A stretch of 64,000 nt of DNA from Thalassolituus hydrocarboniclasticus (GCF_025345565.1 NZ_CP054475.1:1197501-1261500); one strand, 5' to 3'. Positions 52,167 to 61,992 are shown, counted from the first letter of the stretch. The notes: generated by a model from the sequence alone, not told the origin. Program-made: numbers and translations.

Positions 52167-53404
52167 TGCGCCTGAGTCCTGTTTTCGTCCTGTTGAGTGC
52201 TCTGCTGGCTGTGCAGCTGAGTGGTTGTGCCAGTCAGCCAGACAATCAGGCAGAAGCAGCGAATGCTGCCGACGAGACAGGGCTGCCGGATTACAACGAC
52301 AAAACCGACATCGCCATCGAATGGCGTAAGCAGCTTGGTGTGGGTGCTGGTACGGCTTATACCCGTCTGCGCCCGGTGGTGAGCGGCGATACCGTGTTTA
52401 TGGCTGACACTTCCGGTGAGGTCTATGCCCTCGATCTGGCCGATGGCAGCGAACAGTGGAATGTGGACCTGGAGCAGCCGGTAACGGCAGGTGTGGCGCA
52501 AGACAACGGTCAGTTGTTTGTTGCCACCCGTGACGGTTTCCTGCATTGCCTGAACAGTGCCGACGGCAGCGAAATCTGGCGTTCACGCATGACCAGTGAG
52601 TCTGTTGCGCCGGCGGGTACCGATGGTAAGCGGGTGTTTGTCCACACCGTTGATGGTCGTGTCACCGCCTTTGAGCGTGCCGATGGTAAACAGGCCTGGT
52701 CCTACGAAACTGCCATGCCGGTACTGACCGTGCGCGGCACCGGCACACCGCTGGTGCTGGATCAGCTGGTGATTACCGGTTTTGCCACCGGCAAACTGGT
52801 GGCACTGGATAAGACTCTCGGCATTCCGCGCTGGGACGTGCGTCTGGCGTCGCCGGATGGCCGCTCTGAGCTGGAGCGTCTGGTGGATGTTGATGGCGCA
52901 CCGATCTGGGATAACGGCATTATCTATGCGGCCAGCTACCACGGCAAACTGGCTGCCGTGTCGCTCAATGGCGAAACCCGCTGGGAAGAAGAGGGTTCAA
53001 CCTACACCAGTCCTGAACTGGCGCTGGGTAACCTGTACCTGACCCTCGACAGTGATCATATCCAGTCCTATGACATGATCAGTGGCGCACCGGTGTGGAC
53101 CCAGAAAGCACTGCAGGGCCGCCGTCTCGGGCAGACCACGGCTTATGGCAGCTGGTTGGCGGTCGCTGATGGTGAAGGTTATCTGCACATTATGAATCAG
53201 GTGGATGGCGAGCTGGTAGGACGTAAACTGTTGCGCCCTAAACCACTGCACGTCAACTATCCTAATCAGAGTGAAAGCACCAACTGGCGTGCGCTGCGTG
53301 GCCGTGATCTGGGCATCCGCAGTCCGTTAGTCGCCACTGATAAAGGCTTACTGGTGTACAGCAACACCGGTGAACTGTTGCTGCTGAGCGTTCAGAGCGA
53401 CTGA
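52166..53404 (+). CDS. bamB: Outer membrane assembly lipoprotein BamB
   Basis: 412 residues. A lipoprotein signal with lipobox L-S-G-C (Cys21) is followed by an eight-bladed beta-propeller of PQQ-like repeats (A-L-D-L-A-D-G-S-E-Q-W-N, C-L-N-S-A-D-G-S-E-I-W-R, A-F-E-R-A-D-G-K-Q-A-W-S and others). BamB is a subunit of the BAM complex that inserts outer-membrane proteins. It is coupled to yfgM and upstream of der, as in E. coli and Pseudomonas. Confidence 0.96.
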   Translation: MRLSPVFVLLSALLAVQLSGCASQPDNQAEAANAADETGLPDYNDKTDIAIEWRKQLGVGAGTAYTRLRPVVSGDTVFMADTSGEVYALDLADGSEQWNVDLEQPVTAGVAQDNGQLFVATRDGFLHCLNSADGSEIWRSRMTSESVAPAGTDGKRVFVHTVDGRVTAFERADGKQAWSYETAMPVLTVRGTGTPLVLDQLVITGFATGKLVALDKTLGIPRWDVRLASPDGRSELERLVDVDGAPIWDNGIIYAASYHGKLAAVSLNGETRWEEEGSTYTSPELALGNLYLTLDSDHIQSYDMISGAPVWTQKALQGRRLGQTTAYGSWLAVADGEGYLHIMNQVDGELVGRKLLRPKPLHVNYPNQSESTNWRALRGRDLGIRSPLVATDKGLLVYSNTGELLLLSVQSD

Positions 53405-53435
53405 CGCAGGCGGCATCAGCCAATGTTTTTTACCG

Positions 53436-53464
53436 GGCGTCGTATAGCGACGCCTGTTTTATTT
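53436..53464 (+). terminator. Hairpin terminator or attenuator between bamB and der
   Basis: GGCGTCG (53436-53442) pairs with CGACGCC (53448-53454) around TATAG and is followed by TGTTTTATTT. It lies in the 81-bp bamB-der gap and may partly terminate bamB transcription ahead of der. Confidence 0.6.
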
Positions 53465-53485
53465 CTTAAATGAGGTTTTCTGATC

Positions 53486-54970
53486 ATGGTCCCTGTGATT
53501 GCTCTGGTCGGACGTCCCAACGTGGGCAAGTCCACGCTGTTTAACCGTCTGACCAAAAGCCGTGATGCGCTGGTGGCTGAAATTGCCGGCCTGACCCGTG
53601 ACCGTAAGTACGGTGAGGGCAAGGTTGGTGATGTGCCATTCATCGTGATTGATACCGGTGGTATCAGCGGCCAGGAAGAGGGCATCGACGAGGCCATGGC
53701 CGCGCAAAGCTTTCAGGCCATTAAAGACGCCGATATCGTTTTCTTTATGGTCGATGTTGGCGCCGGTATTACCAATGGCGACCGTATGATTGCCGAATAT
53801 CTGCGCCGCAGCGGCAAAGACGCTTATCTGGTGGCCAACAAGATCGACGGTAAAAACCCCGATCTGGTGCTGGGTGAATTCTTTGAACTGGGCATGGGCG
53901 AACCGCTGCCGATTGCGGCCGCGCATAACCGTGGCATCAGCGCGCTGGTTGAATATGTGCTGGGCGAACTGCCGCAGGACGATGACGACTACTTCCGTGA
54001 ACTGGCCGGCGAAGAAGCCCCGGTACACGAAGAGCTCGACGTTAAAGGGATTAAAATTGCCGTCGTAGGCCGCCCGAATGTGGGCAAATCGACTCTGGTT
54101 AACCGTTTTCTCGGTGAAGACCGGGTGGTGGTGTACGACGAAGCCGGTACCACGCGCGACAGTATTTATATTCCCTACGAGCGTCACGGTCAGGAATACA
54201 CCCTGATTGATACCGCCGGTGTACGCCGCCGTAAGAATATTTCCGAAGCCGCGGAAAAATTCTCCATTATTAAAACCCTGCAGGCCATTCAGGACTGTCA
54301 TGTCTGTATTCTGGTGCTCGATGCCCGTACCGGTATCGTCGAGCAGGATTTACATATGCTCAGCTTCGTACTGAACTCCGGCCGGGCGCTGGTGATTGCC
54401 ATCAATAAATGGGATGGCATGGAAGCGGACGCCAAAGAGCGGGTAAAAACCGAAATTGACCGCCGTTTCGATTTCTTAACCTTTGCTGAAATGCATTTTA
54501 TTTCGGCATTGCACGGCACCGGCGTGGGTAATCTGTACGATTCGGTTGATCAGGCTTACCAGTCATCCATGGCGAAATGGCAGACCAATATGCTGACCCG
54601 TATTCTGGAAGACGCCACGGCCAGCCATCAGCCACCGGTTGTACGCAACCGCCGGCCAAAACTGCGCTATGCCCACCAGGGTGGTTCTAACCCACCGATT
54701 ATTGTGGTGCACGGTAATCTGGCGAAAGAATTGCCGGAAGACTACAAACGCTATCTGGCCAATACCTTCCGCCGCGTGCTGGAAATTAAGGGTACGCCGA
54801 TCCGTATGGAATTCCGTCAGGGCGATAACCCGTATTCCGGCAAAGAGAAAGAAATCCGTCACAGCAGTAAAAAGCGTGCGGATGCGGTCGAACGGACAGA
54901 AAATAAACGTAAGATTAAGATTGAAAAAGCACGTAAGCAATTACGTAAGAGCTATAAAAAACCGACCTGA
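53486..54970 (+). CDS. der: Ribosome assembly GTPase Der (EngA)
   Basis: 494 residues. Der has two tandem GTPase domains, with P-loops G-R-P-N-V-G-K-S-T at 9-17 and 195-203, followed by a KH-like C-terminal domain and a basic Lys/Arg tail. It is essential for 50S subunit maturation. The G4 motifs are N-K-I-D and N-K-W-D. It ends the ndk-der block, followed by a UUCG-loop terminator. Confidence 0.97.
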   Translation: MVPVIALVGRPNVGKSTLFNRLTKSRDALVAEIAGLTRDRKYGEGKVGDVPFIVIDTGGISGQEEGIDEAMAAQSFQAIKDADIVFFMVDVGAGITNGDRMIAEYLRRSGKDAYLVANKIDGKNPDLVLGEFFELGMGEPLPIAAAHNRGISALVEYVLGELPQDDDDYFRELAGEEAPVHEELDVKGIKIAVVGRPNVGKSTLVNRFLGEDRVVVYDEAGTTRDSIYIPYERHGQEYTLIDTAGVRRRKNISEAAEKFSIIKTLQAIQDCHVCILVLDARTGIVEQDLHMLSFVLNSGRALVIAINKWDGMEADAKERVKTEIDRRFDFLTFAEMHFISALHGTGVGNLYDSVDQAYQSSMAKWQTNMLTRILEDATASHQPPVVRNRRPKLRYAHQGGSNPPIIVVHGNLAKELPEDYKRYLANTFRRVLEIKGTPIRMEFRQGDNPYSGKEKEIRHSSKKRADAVERTENKRKIKIEKARKQLRKSYKKPT

Positions 54971-54982
54971 TAAAGTTTTACC

Positions 54983-55014
54983 AATAAAAAAGGAGCTTCG
55001 GCTCCTTTTTTATT
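54983..55014. terminator. UUCG tetraloop terminator after der
   Basis: A perfect 14-bp stem (54983-54996 with 55001-55014) is capped by TTCG, with A-run and T-run on opposite sides. It ends der and can also act for the convergent acetyltransferase gene. Confidence 0.9.
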
Positions 55015-55052
55015 GTGTGTCTTTTATTGCGTGATTTTTATGAAAGCTTTTT

Positions 55053-55499
55053 TCAGTCGCGTGTCAGCGTCATGGGTATAAAGCGGATGCCATTGAATTC
55101 TGATTCCTCGCCCGTCGCCTTAAAGCCAGAGCGGCGGTAGAAGCCGGCCGCATTCAGTGACGAGCGCAGGCTGATTTCTTTAGCGCTGGTGGATGCCAGT
55201 ACGGCGTCCAGCAGTTGTTTTCCGAGGCCGCAGCCCTGAGCCTGTTTCGCTACGAACAGGTGGGTCAGATAATTGCCATCACGCAGGGCTGCAAAGCCAA
55301 CCAGTTGATGAGCGTTCAGCGCCTTCAGTGTGACGAAACGGCTTTCATCCATGGTTGTTGCTATATCCGGCAGAACGCGCTGTTTATATTCACGCTGACC
55401 GTCGGCGCTGAATAAGGGCAGTACATCAATCTCGGAGATCGCTGAAATTAATGCCTGGATAGTTTCGGTATCGGCGCTTGTTGCTTTCTGAATATCCAT
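55053..55499 (-). CDS. GNAT family N-acetyltransferase
   Basis: 148 residues, starting at the ATG at 55499. A single GNAT domain: motif A is L-F-V-A-K-Q-A-Q-G-C-G-L-G-K-Q-L-L (Q/R-x-x-G-x-G at 88-93), and motif B is N-A-A-G-F-Y-R-R-S-G-F. The N-terminal I-Q-K-A-T lead and F-V-T-L-K region match small-molecule or protein acetyltransferases of the ElaA/YafP type. Substrate unknown. It lies 70 bases downstream of the GFA-type gene on the same strand and could share its LexA-box promoter. Confidence 0.88.
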   Translation of the reverse strand: MDIQKATSADTETIQALISAISEIDVLPLFSADGQREYKQRVLPDIATTMDESRFVTLKALNAHQLVGFAALRDGNYLTHLFVAKQAQGCGLGKQLLDAVLASTSAKEISLRSSLNAAGFYRRSGFKATGEESEFNGIRFIPMTLTRD

Positions 55500-55569
55500 T
55501 TTCTTTCTGCTGTGTGGTAACAGGGCGGCGCTTATCGTCACCCTGATGCCGGAGAATAACACGGCTTTT

Positions 55570-55965
55570 TCAGCTGTGCGGATGCTCCTGAAATTGTTTT
55601 GCTTCATCGCCTATCTTATACCAGTGCGGCTTTTCTTTAACGAACTCATGAAAGCTGTTACTGAGATTCAGTTCATCGTCAAAGCAGTTCGCAGATACCG
55701 GAAAGGTTTCGTTGTCGGAGGTTACCTCGCCCAACGATGTACCGCATTTTGAGCAAAAGCAACGGTTGTACATATAGGGCGCTTCCGGTTTGTAGGTGCT
55801 GATTACATCAGCGCCGGAGGTCAGCTGAAAAGCATCGCGCTTAACAAATACCAGAGCACTGGCCCCGACTTTGCGGCAGCGGGTGCAGTGGCAGGTTCCC
55901 ATCATGGTCGGTGGGCTGGACAGGGTGAATTTTACGGCTCCGCAGCAGCAGCTACCATGCAACAT
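55570..55965 (-). CDS. GFA / CENP-V family zinc protein
   Basis: 131 residues with the full GFA zinc pattern: G-S-C-C-C-G-A-V near the N-terminus (C6 and C8), T-C-H-C-T-R-C-R-K (C25, C27, C30 region), and C-F-C-S-K-C-G-T-S-L. The family was named after a glutathione-dependent formaldehyde-activating enzyme, but most members have no proven reaction. GAGGGAT lies six bases before the ATG. A near-consensus LexA box sits 32-51 bases upstream, suggesting DNA-damage control. Confidence 0.9.
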   Translation of the reverse strand: MLHGSCCCGAVKFTLSSPPTMMGTCHCTRCRKVGASALVFVKRDAFQLTSGADVISTYKPEAPYMYNRCFCSKCGTSLGEVTSDNETFPVSANCFDDELNLSNSFHEFVKEKPHWYKIGDEAKQFQEHPHS

Positions 55966-55996
55966 AATGTGATCCCTCGGTTATGAATAAGGCTTG

Positions 55997-56016
55997 TACT
56001 GTATTTATATACAGTC
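55997..56016 (-). promoter_or_regulatory. LexA (SOS) box upstream of the GFA-type gene
   Basis: CTGTATTTATATACAG (55999-56014) is a perfect CTGT-N8-ACAG LexA site, and the flanking bases also match the TACTG(TA)5CAGTA consensus at 19 of 20. It lies in the 75-bp gap between the YceK-like gene and the GFA-type gene. On the minus strand TTGCAA (56025-56020) and TACAGT at 17-base spacing could be a promoter that the box overlaps. Confidence 0.75.
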
Positions 56017-56040
56017 CTTATTGCAAGGGGCAGGGAGACT

Positions 56041-56388
56041 TTATTCAGCCTTGTCTGCCATGCTGCTGTTTTCCGGCTGCAGGGCATCGTAAGGCAGCAG
56101 GAGAGTATCAAGGGTTATATCAACCGGCAGAGCAATCAGGGTGAACAGCGGGCAAACAACAGACATCCAGCAAAACACCATTTCGCCGCTGGCTTCGCCG
56201 GTCTGGCCGTCCAGGCCAAGCAACAGCAGACTTCCCTGAGTACCCGGATAGTAGCGCGCATCAACCGGACTGCTGTCTGAGCGGGCAATGACTGTACCGC
56301 AACCATTTAACAATACCAGACTGATAAGCATCATCATGGTCAGAACACGGGTGCGCAGAGCATCGCTTTGCGTGGCGAACACATGCAT
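56041..56388 (-). CDS. YceK/YidQ family lipoprotein
   Basis: About 115 residues if started at the ATG at 56388. A lipoprotein signal (L-I-S-L-V-L-L-N-G-C) is followed by the family pattern C-G-T-V-I-A-R, Y-Y-P-G-T-Q-G, and the C-terminal L-I-A-L-P-V-D-I-T-L-D-T-L-L-L-P-Y-D. This is the YceK/YidQ family (DUF1375), small outer-membrane lipoproteins of unknown function. The start is uncertain: an upstream ATG at 56472 is in frame and a later ATG cluster just before the hydrophobic core is also possible. Confidence 0.82.
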   Translation of the reverse strand: MHVFATQSDALRTRVLTMMMLISLVLLNGCGTVIARSDSSPVDARYYPGTQGSLLLLGLDGQTGEASGEMVFCWMSVVCPLFTLIALPVDITLDTLLLPYDALQPENSSMADKAE

Positions 56389-56584
56389 TAAATTAATATC
56401 CCTGCAGTTTGCGGAAGGCTGATCATAGAGTGCTTTGTTGTTCAGAGCGAATTCCGCGCGGTGCAGCATCAATGGCGGGGTAAAAGCTTTATCGTCAGCA
56501 GCAAAAAATTTCGCTGAGCCAAAATCCGGCCATTGCTAATATCGCTGCCCCTTAACTCAGGCTCCGACTGCGCCAGTGTGATCC

Positions 56585-57436
56585 ATGCAGCTGATCTCTT
56601 TTGATCCTTACCGCACACTTCATTTCGCCCAAACCCAGTATCTGAAACCGGAACTGATGAATCATCATCTCGATCTGCTGATCGCGGCTGATGGCATTCT
56701 GTTTCCGCAATACTGGCAGGTGAACGCGCTGCTGTATGGCTTAAAAAAGCGCATATTTCCCAGCCCGGCGAGTTACTACATCGGCCATGATAAGGTCGAA
56801 ATGACACGCTGCTTTCAGACCATCGCGCCGCAGCATGTGCCCTGGACCCTGATCGAAGCCAATACCCCGGCCAATGCCGAACGGGTATGGGATACCTTAC
56901 CTTTGCCTTTCGTCGCCAAAATTCCCAAAAGCAGTATGGGAGATGGTGTATTCCTGATTGAAACCCAGGCTGACTGGAAGCGCTATCTGGCACTGTCACC
57001 GGTGATTTATGCGCAGGAATATCTGCCCATTGACCGTGACCTGCGCATCGTCTGGGTGGGCGATCGCATTATTGGCGGTTACTGGCGGATTCAGGCCGAT
57101 CGTGGTTTTTATAACAATGTCGCCAAGGGCGGCCAGATTGAAGCCGGTATTCTGCCGCCGGAAGCCTGTGCGCTGGTTGAGAAGCTGGCTCTGGGGCTTG
57201 GCATTGACCACGGCGGGTTCGATATTGCCATGGTCGGCCATTATCCCTATGTGTTCGAGTTTAACCGTCTGTTCGGCAATCAGGGCCTCAGCGGCCTGCA
57301 GGGCAGGATTGATGATGCCATCCACGACTATCTGGGACGCATCTGGCACGACGGCGAGCCGGACTCTCCTGACCCTTTCAAAAACCCGGATCAGCCTCCC
57401 GGCATGGGCGGGCCGGACTTACCTCAGGTGGTGTAA
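56585..57436 (+). CDS. RimK-like ATP-grasp protein of unknown substrate
   Basis: 283 residues. ATP-grasp signatures are visible: F-V-A-K-I-P-K-S-S-M-G-D-G-V-F-L-I-E (109-126) with the glycine-rich loop, A-Q-E-Y-L-P-I-D-R-D-L-R-I-V-W-V (143-158), and the metal-binding E-F-N at 225-227. The closest folds are RimK and glutathione synthetase type carboxylate-amine ligases. A Pro/Asp-rich tail (255-283) has a phosphate-like composition but no clear motif. It is an orphan upstream of dnaE. A peptide- or amino-acid-ligating reaction is likely, but the substrate is unknown. Confidence 0.85.
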   Translation: MQLISFDPYRTLHFAQTQYLKPELMNHHLDLLIAADGILFPQYWQVNALLYGLKKRIFPSPASYYIGHDKVEMTRCFQTIAPQHVPWTLIEANTPANAERVWDTLPLPFVAKIPKSSMGDGVFLIETQADWKRYLALSPVIYAQEYLPIDRDLRIVWVGDRIIGGYWRIQADRGFYNNVAKGGQIEAGILPPEACALVEKLALGLGIDHGGFDIAMVGHYPYVFEFNRLFGNQGLSGLQGRIDDAIHDYLGRIWHDGEPDSPDPFKNPDQPPGMGGPDLPQVV

Positions 57437-57537
57437 GCCGCAGCGCCATGGGGCTGTGCTGAATCCGGCGCACAACTGAATCCAATGGGCGCAAAATCCG
57501 TTACAATGCTCCCTTTTGCTGGTCAGGGCGTCCGTTC

Positions 57538-60500
57538 ATGTCACAGGGCTTTGTACACCTCCGGGTTCACTCCGAATTTTCGCTGTACGACAGCACCATC
57601 CGCGTTAAAAAGCTGATTGGTAAAGTCGCGGAGCTGGGTATGCCGGCGGTCGCGCTGACCGATCAGGCGAATATGTACGCCTTGGTTAAGTTCTACAAAA
57701 GCGCCATGGACGCCGGGGTTAAGCCGGTACTGGGCGCTGACCTGTGGCTGGAAAACCCGGATGACAACACCCAGCCGTTCCGCATCACCGCACTCTGTCT
57801 GAACCCCGATGGTTATCTGGGGCTGCGCGAACTGATCTCCCGTGCTTACGCCAAAAACCAGCATTACGATAAAGCCATTGTTAAAAAAGAATGGCTGTTC
57901 GAGAAAAATGCCGGACTGATTATTTTATCCGGCGGGCGCGACGGCGATGTCGGCCAGCGGGTTATTAAAGGCAAAGTATCCGACGCCGAAATTCTGGTGC
58001 GCGAATATCTGCAGCACTTTCCCGACCGTTTTTATGTTGAATTACAGCGTACCGGCCGTCCCGGTGAAGAAGCGGTTATCCGCGCCGGTATCGCTATGTC
58101 AGCGCGCTGCGGTGTGCCGCTGGTTGCCACCAATGACGTGCGCTTTTTAGCCGCCGAGGATTTTGAAGCTCACGAAACCCGTGTTGCTATTGGTCAGGGC
58201 TACGCGCTGGAAGATAAACGCCGGCCGCGCGAATATACCGAGCAGCAGTATTTCCGCAGTGCAGAAGAAATGGCGGAACTGTTTAAGGATATTCCATCGG
58301 CCATCGACAATACCGTCGAAATTGCCAAACGCTGTACGGTAGAAGTGTTACTGGGCAAATACTTCCTGCCGGATTATCCGATTCCGGAAGGTATGAGCGA
58401 GGCGGATTTTTTCCGCAAGATTTCTCAGGTCGGTCTGGAAGAACGTCTGGATATTATTCTGGCCGGGCTGGATAAAAACTCGGAAGAATATGCCGAAAAG
58501 CGTAAACCCTATGATGACCGTCTGAATTTCGAGCTGGATATTATTATCCAGATGGGGTTCCCCGGTTACTTCCTGATCGTAATGGACTTTATTCAGTGGG
58601 CCAAAGACCACGATATTCCGGTCGGTCCGGGCCGTGGTTCCGGTGCCGGCTCGCTGGTGGCCTACGCTCAGAAAATTACCGACCTCGATCCGCTTGAATA
58701 CGATCTGCTGTTCGAACGATTTCTGAACCCGGAACGGGTATCCATGCCCGACTTCGATATCGACTTCTGTATGGAAAACCGTGAGCAGGTCATTGCTTAC
58801 GTAGCCGACACCTATGGCCGTGAAGCGGTATCGCAGATTGTGACCTTCGGCACCATGGCGGCAAAAGCGGTGGTGCGCGATGTGGCGCGGGCGCAGGGTA
58901 AATCCTTCGGTCTGGCCGATAAATTATCCAAATTAATTCCCGGCGATCCGGGTATGACGCTGGAAAAAGCACTGGCGTCGGAAGCTTTGTTAAAAGAGTT
59001 CCTCGACGAAGACGAAGAAGCCCAGGAAATCTGGGAAATGGCACTCAAGCTAGAAGGTATTGCCCGTCAGACCGGTAAGCACGCCGGTGGTGTGGTGATC
59101 GCGCCAACCAAATTAACCGATTTTTCGGCCACCGCCTGTGAGCCTGACGGCACCGGTCTGGTGACACAATTCGATAAAAACGATGTGGAAGAAGCGGGTC
59201 TGGTGAAGTTCGACTTCCTCGGTCTGCGCACCCTGACCATTATCGACTGGGCGCTGAAAACCATTAACAGCAAACGCGCCAAAGAAAATCTGCCACCGGT
59301 CGATATCAGTCAGATTCCGCTCGACGATGAGCCGTCGTATAAATTATTAAAAGCCGCCCAGACCACCGCAGTATTCCAGCTGGAATCGCGCGGCATGAAA
59401 GATCTTATCCGCCGCCTGCAGCCGGATAATATCGAAGATATGATCGCACTGGTGGCCCTGTTCCGTCCGGGGCCACTGGAATCAGGCATGGTGGACGACT
59501 TTATTAACCGTAAACACGGTCGCGCCAAAGTTGCTTACCCGCACCCTGACTTTGAACACGAAAGCCTGAAAGAAACGCTGGAGCCGACCTACGGCGTTAT
59601 CGTTTATCAGGAACAGGTAATGCAGATCGCCCAGATCCTGGCCGGTTATACCCTCGGCGGCGCGGATATGCTGCGTCGTGCGATGGGTAAGAAAAAGCCG
59701 GAAGAAATGGCCAAGCAGCGCGACACCTTCCGTGACGGTGCGGTTTCGCAGGGCGTTGATCCTGATCTGGCGATGAAAATTTTCGACCTGGTGGAAAAAT
59801 TCGCCGGTTACGGTTTTAACAAATCGCACTCCGCCGCTTATGCGGTGGTGTCTTATCAGACACTGTGGTTAAAACAGCATTACCCGGCGCCGTTTATGGC
59901 TGCGGTTCTGACTTCCGATATGCAGAACACCGATAAGGTTGTGACCTTTATCGAAGAATGCCGTGAGATGGAACTGGAGCTGGTACTGCCGGATGTTAAC
60001 CAGAGCCAGTTTGGTTTTACCGTCAATGATGACGGTGCCATCGTTTATGGTCTGGGCGCGGTAAAAGGCGTGGGTGAAGGACCGATTGCGGCCATTATTG
60101 CTGCCCGCAGCGAAGGGCCTTTTAAAGATTTATTCGATTTCTGCCAGCGTGTTGACGGCAAAAAAATTAATAAGCGTGTGCTGGAAGCCCTGGTGCGCTG
60201 CGGTGCCTTTGACCGTCTGGAAAGTACAGCACCACGTTCTGTATTAATGGCCAGCCTGGAAGATGCGATTAAGAGTGCAGGCCAGACAGCCGCTAACGAA
60301 GCGGCCGGTATGATGGATTTATTCGGTGAGGTGCAGGAGGAAGAAGCCGTTGGTGCCGACCCTTATGAACGTTACCGTCATCTGCGCGACTGGTCTTTGA
60401 AAGAACGTCTGCAGGGCGAAAAAGATACGCTGGGCTTATTTGTTACCGGCCACCCGTTCGACGAATACGAACACGAAGTGCGTAAACTGGTGCCGAATAA

Positions 60501-61032
60501 GCTGTCACACCTGCAGGAGGCCAAAGCGCCGCAAAAACTGGCCGGTCTGGTGGTGGATATGCGCGTGATGAAGAATAAACGCGGCGATAATATGTGCTTT
60601 GTTACCCTCGATGACCGCACCGGCCGGGTTGAAGTGGCGCTGTTCTCGGATATTTATGAACAGGTGCGCGAAGTCGTGGCAAAAGACCGCGTGCTGGTGG
60701 TCGAAGCGCTGGTGTCGCACGATGATTATTCCGGCGGTTTAAAAGCTACCGGGCGGGCGGCCATGGAAATCAGTCAGGCACGCCTGACCTTTGCCAAAGC
60801 GCTGCGTATCCGTGTTGATGGTGAACGTTCGGAAGATGAATTCTGCAATGATTTAAAACGCCTGCTGCAGCGTATGGATAACGGTTGCCCGGTAGTGCTG
60901 GATTTCCATAACTCGGTAGCGCGCTGTGATATTCAGCTGGGTGACAGCTGGCGCATTAATCCCAGCGATGAGCAACTGCAGGAGCTGCGTTATGCCTATG
61001 GCGATGATGCGGTGGAGTTATTATTTGCCTGA
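57538..61032 (+). CDS. dnaE: DNA polymerase III subunit alpha
   Basis: 1164 residues, the replicative polymerase catalytic subunit. The N-terminal PHP domain starts F-V-H-L-R-V-H-S-E-F-S. The polymerase active site has P-D-F-D-I-D (404-409) with the aspartates D405 and D407. Helix-hairpin-helix, OB-fold (about 985-1060) and C-terminal tau-binding regions follow. The length matches E. coli DnaE (1160). A TACAAT at 57502-57507 may be the promoter -10. Normally accA follows; here an EAL gene on the opposite strand does. Confidence 0.98.
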   Translation: MSQGFVHLRVHSEFSLYDSTIRVKKLIGKVAELGMPAVALTDQANMYALVKFYKSAMDAGVKPVLGADLWLENPDDNTQPFRITALCLNPDGYLGLRELISRAYAKNQHYDKAIVKKEWLFEKNAGLIILSGGRDGDVGQRVIKGKVSDAEILVREYLQHFPDRFYVELQRTGRPGEEAVIRAGIAMSARCGVPLVATNDVRFLAAEDFEAHETRVAIGQGYALEDKRRPREYTEQQYFRSAEEMAELFKDIPSAIDNTVEIAKRCTVEVLLGKYFLPDYPIPEGMSEADFFRKISQVGLEERLDIILAGLDKNSEEYAEKRKPYDDRLNFELDIIIQMGFPGYFLIVMDFIQWAKDHDIPVGPGRGSGAGSLVAYAQKITDLDPLEYDLLFERFLNPERVSMPDFDIDFCMENREQVIAYVADTYGREAVSQIVTFGTMAAKAVVRDVARAQGKSFGLADKLSKLIPGDPGMTLEKALASEALLKEFLDEDEEAQEIWEMALKLEGIARQTGKHAGGVVIAPTKLTDFSATACEPDGTGLVTQFDKNDVEEAGLVKFDFLGLRTLTIIDWALKTINSKRAKENLPPVDISQIPLDDEPSYKLLKAAQTTAVFQLESRGMKDLIRRLQPDNIEDMIALVALFRPGPLESGMVDDFINRKHGRAKVAYPHPDFEHESLKETLEPTYGVIVYQEQVMQIAQILAGYTLGGADMLRRAMGKKKPEEMAKQRDTFRDGAVSQGVDPDLAMKIFDLVEKFAGYGFNKSHSAAYAVVSYQTLWLKQHYPAPFMAAVLTSDMQNTDKVVTFIEECREMELELVLPDVNQSQFGFTVNDDGAIVYGLGAVKGVGEGPIAAIIAARSEGPFKDLFDFCQRVDGKKINKRVLEALVRCGAFDRLESTAPRSVLMASLEDAIKSAGQTAANEAAGMMDLFGEVQEEEAVGADPYERYRHLRDWSLKERLQGEKDTLGLFVTGHPFDEYEHEVRKLVPNKLSHLQEAKAPQKLAGLVVDMRVMKNKRGDNMCFVTLDDRTGRVEVALFSDIYEQVREVVAKDRVLVVEALVSHDDYSGGLKATGRAAMEISQARLTFAKALRIRVDGERSEDEFCNDLKRLLQRMDNGCPVVLDFHNSVARCDIQLGDSWRINPSDEQLQELRYAYGDDAVELLFA

Positions 61033-61098
61033 ATCGGTGGTGGGGCCAGCGCAGTTATAAAAGAGACCGCGATTGCCCCCGATTATCCTATTGGCTGA

Positions 61099-61863
61099 TT
61101 ATGCGGGAAAACTGACGTCAGGCAGGGTTTCAAAGCCCGGTCTGGCAAACAGGTAGCCCTGCATTAATTCAATACCGGCATCCCGTAACCAGCCATACTC
61201 TTCAGCGCTTTCAATCCCTTCTGCCAATGCCGTGATATTCAGCTCGCGGAACATTGTCAGACAGTTGCGCACAATCGTCTGGCGTGCGTTGCTCTGATGA
61301 ATATTACGGATTAATTCCATATCGAGCTTAATAATATCGGTATGAAAATCTGCCAGCAGATTCAGCCCGGAATAACCGGAGCCAAAATCATCCGTCGCTG
61401 TTATAAAACCCAGATCATGGTAATACTCAACGATGCGTTTAATATGACTGCTGTCAGAAATTTTTTCGGCTTCAGTGAATTCGAACATGATTTTATCGGT
61501 GGGAAAGCCATATTGCCGGGCGGCTTCCAGAGTGGTGCGGATACAGCGCTCGGGCTGATAAACCGCATTGGGTAAAAAATTGATGCTCAGCATGGAATCG
61601 ATACCCAGCCTGGCCGCCAGAGCGATAGCCTTGATGCGGCAGAGCTGGTCAAAGATATAACGATTTTCATCATTAATACGTGAGATCACCGAATAAGCGG
61701 ATTCGTTGTTCAGCCCGCGCACCAGAGCTTCATAACCAAAAATACTCTGTGTGCTGCAATTCACAATGGGCTGAAATGCCATGGTGAAATCAAAACCCAG
61801 AGTGCCGGCATCAGCGCACTGACTACAGAGTAATCGCTCACAGTCTGCGGTTTTATCGGTCAT
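61099..61863 (-). CDS. EAL domain cyclic-di-GMP phosphodiesterase
   Basis: 254 residues, started at the ATG at 61863 with AGGAAA upstream. A short N-terminal segment contains a C-S-Q-C pair (C13, C16), followed by a complete EAL domain: E-A-L (45-47), N95, E128, D158-D159 in D-D-F-G-S-G-Y-S-G-L, K179, E215 and Q235. All metal- and substrate-binding residues are intact, so active hydrolysis of c-di-GMP is expected. No GGDEF, PAS or transmembrane part is fused. It occupies the place where accA lies between dnaE and tilS in pseudomonads. Confidence 0.92.
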   Translation of the reverse strand: MTDKTADCERLLCSQCADAGTLGFDFTMAFQPIVNCSTQSIFGYEALVRGLNNESAYSVISRINDENRYIFDQLCRIKAIALAARLGIDSMLSINFLPNAVYQPERCIRTTLEAARQYGFPTDKIMFEFTEAEKISDSSHIKRIVEYYHDLGFITATDDFGSGYSGLNLLADFHTDIIKLDMELIRNIHQSNARQTIVRNCLTMFRELNITALAEGIESAEEYGWLRDAGIELMQGYLFARPGFETLPDVSFPA

Positions 61864-61992
61864 CGCTGTTTCCTGCACTCTGATTAATCTGTTAAGACTA
61901 GTCAGCAGATGGCATTGCCGCAATGCATAACGCGCTGGTCTTGGCCGTACAGGGTGCCTACAATCCGTCCTTTATATAACCGAAATCCTGTT

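Noticed and set aside
56469-56999. 176-codon open frame on the minus strand over the ATP-grasp gene
   Set aside because: Arg/Ser/Trp-rich translation with no domain. The plus-strand ATP-grasp motifs show the true frame.
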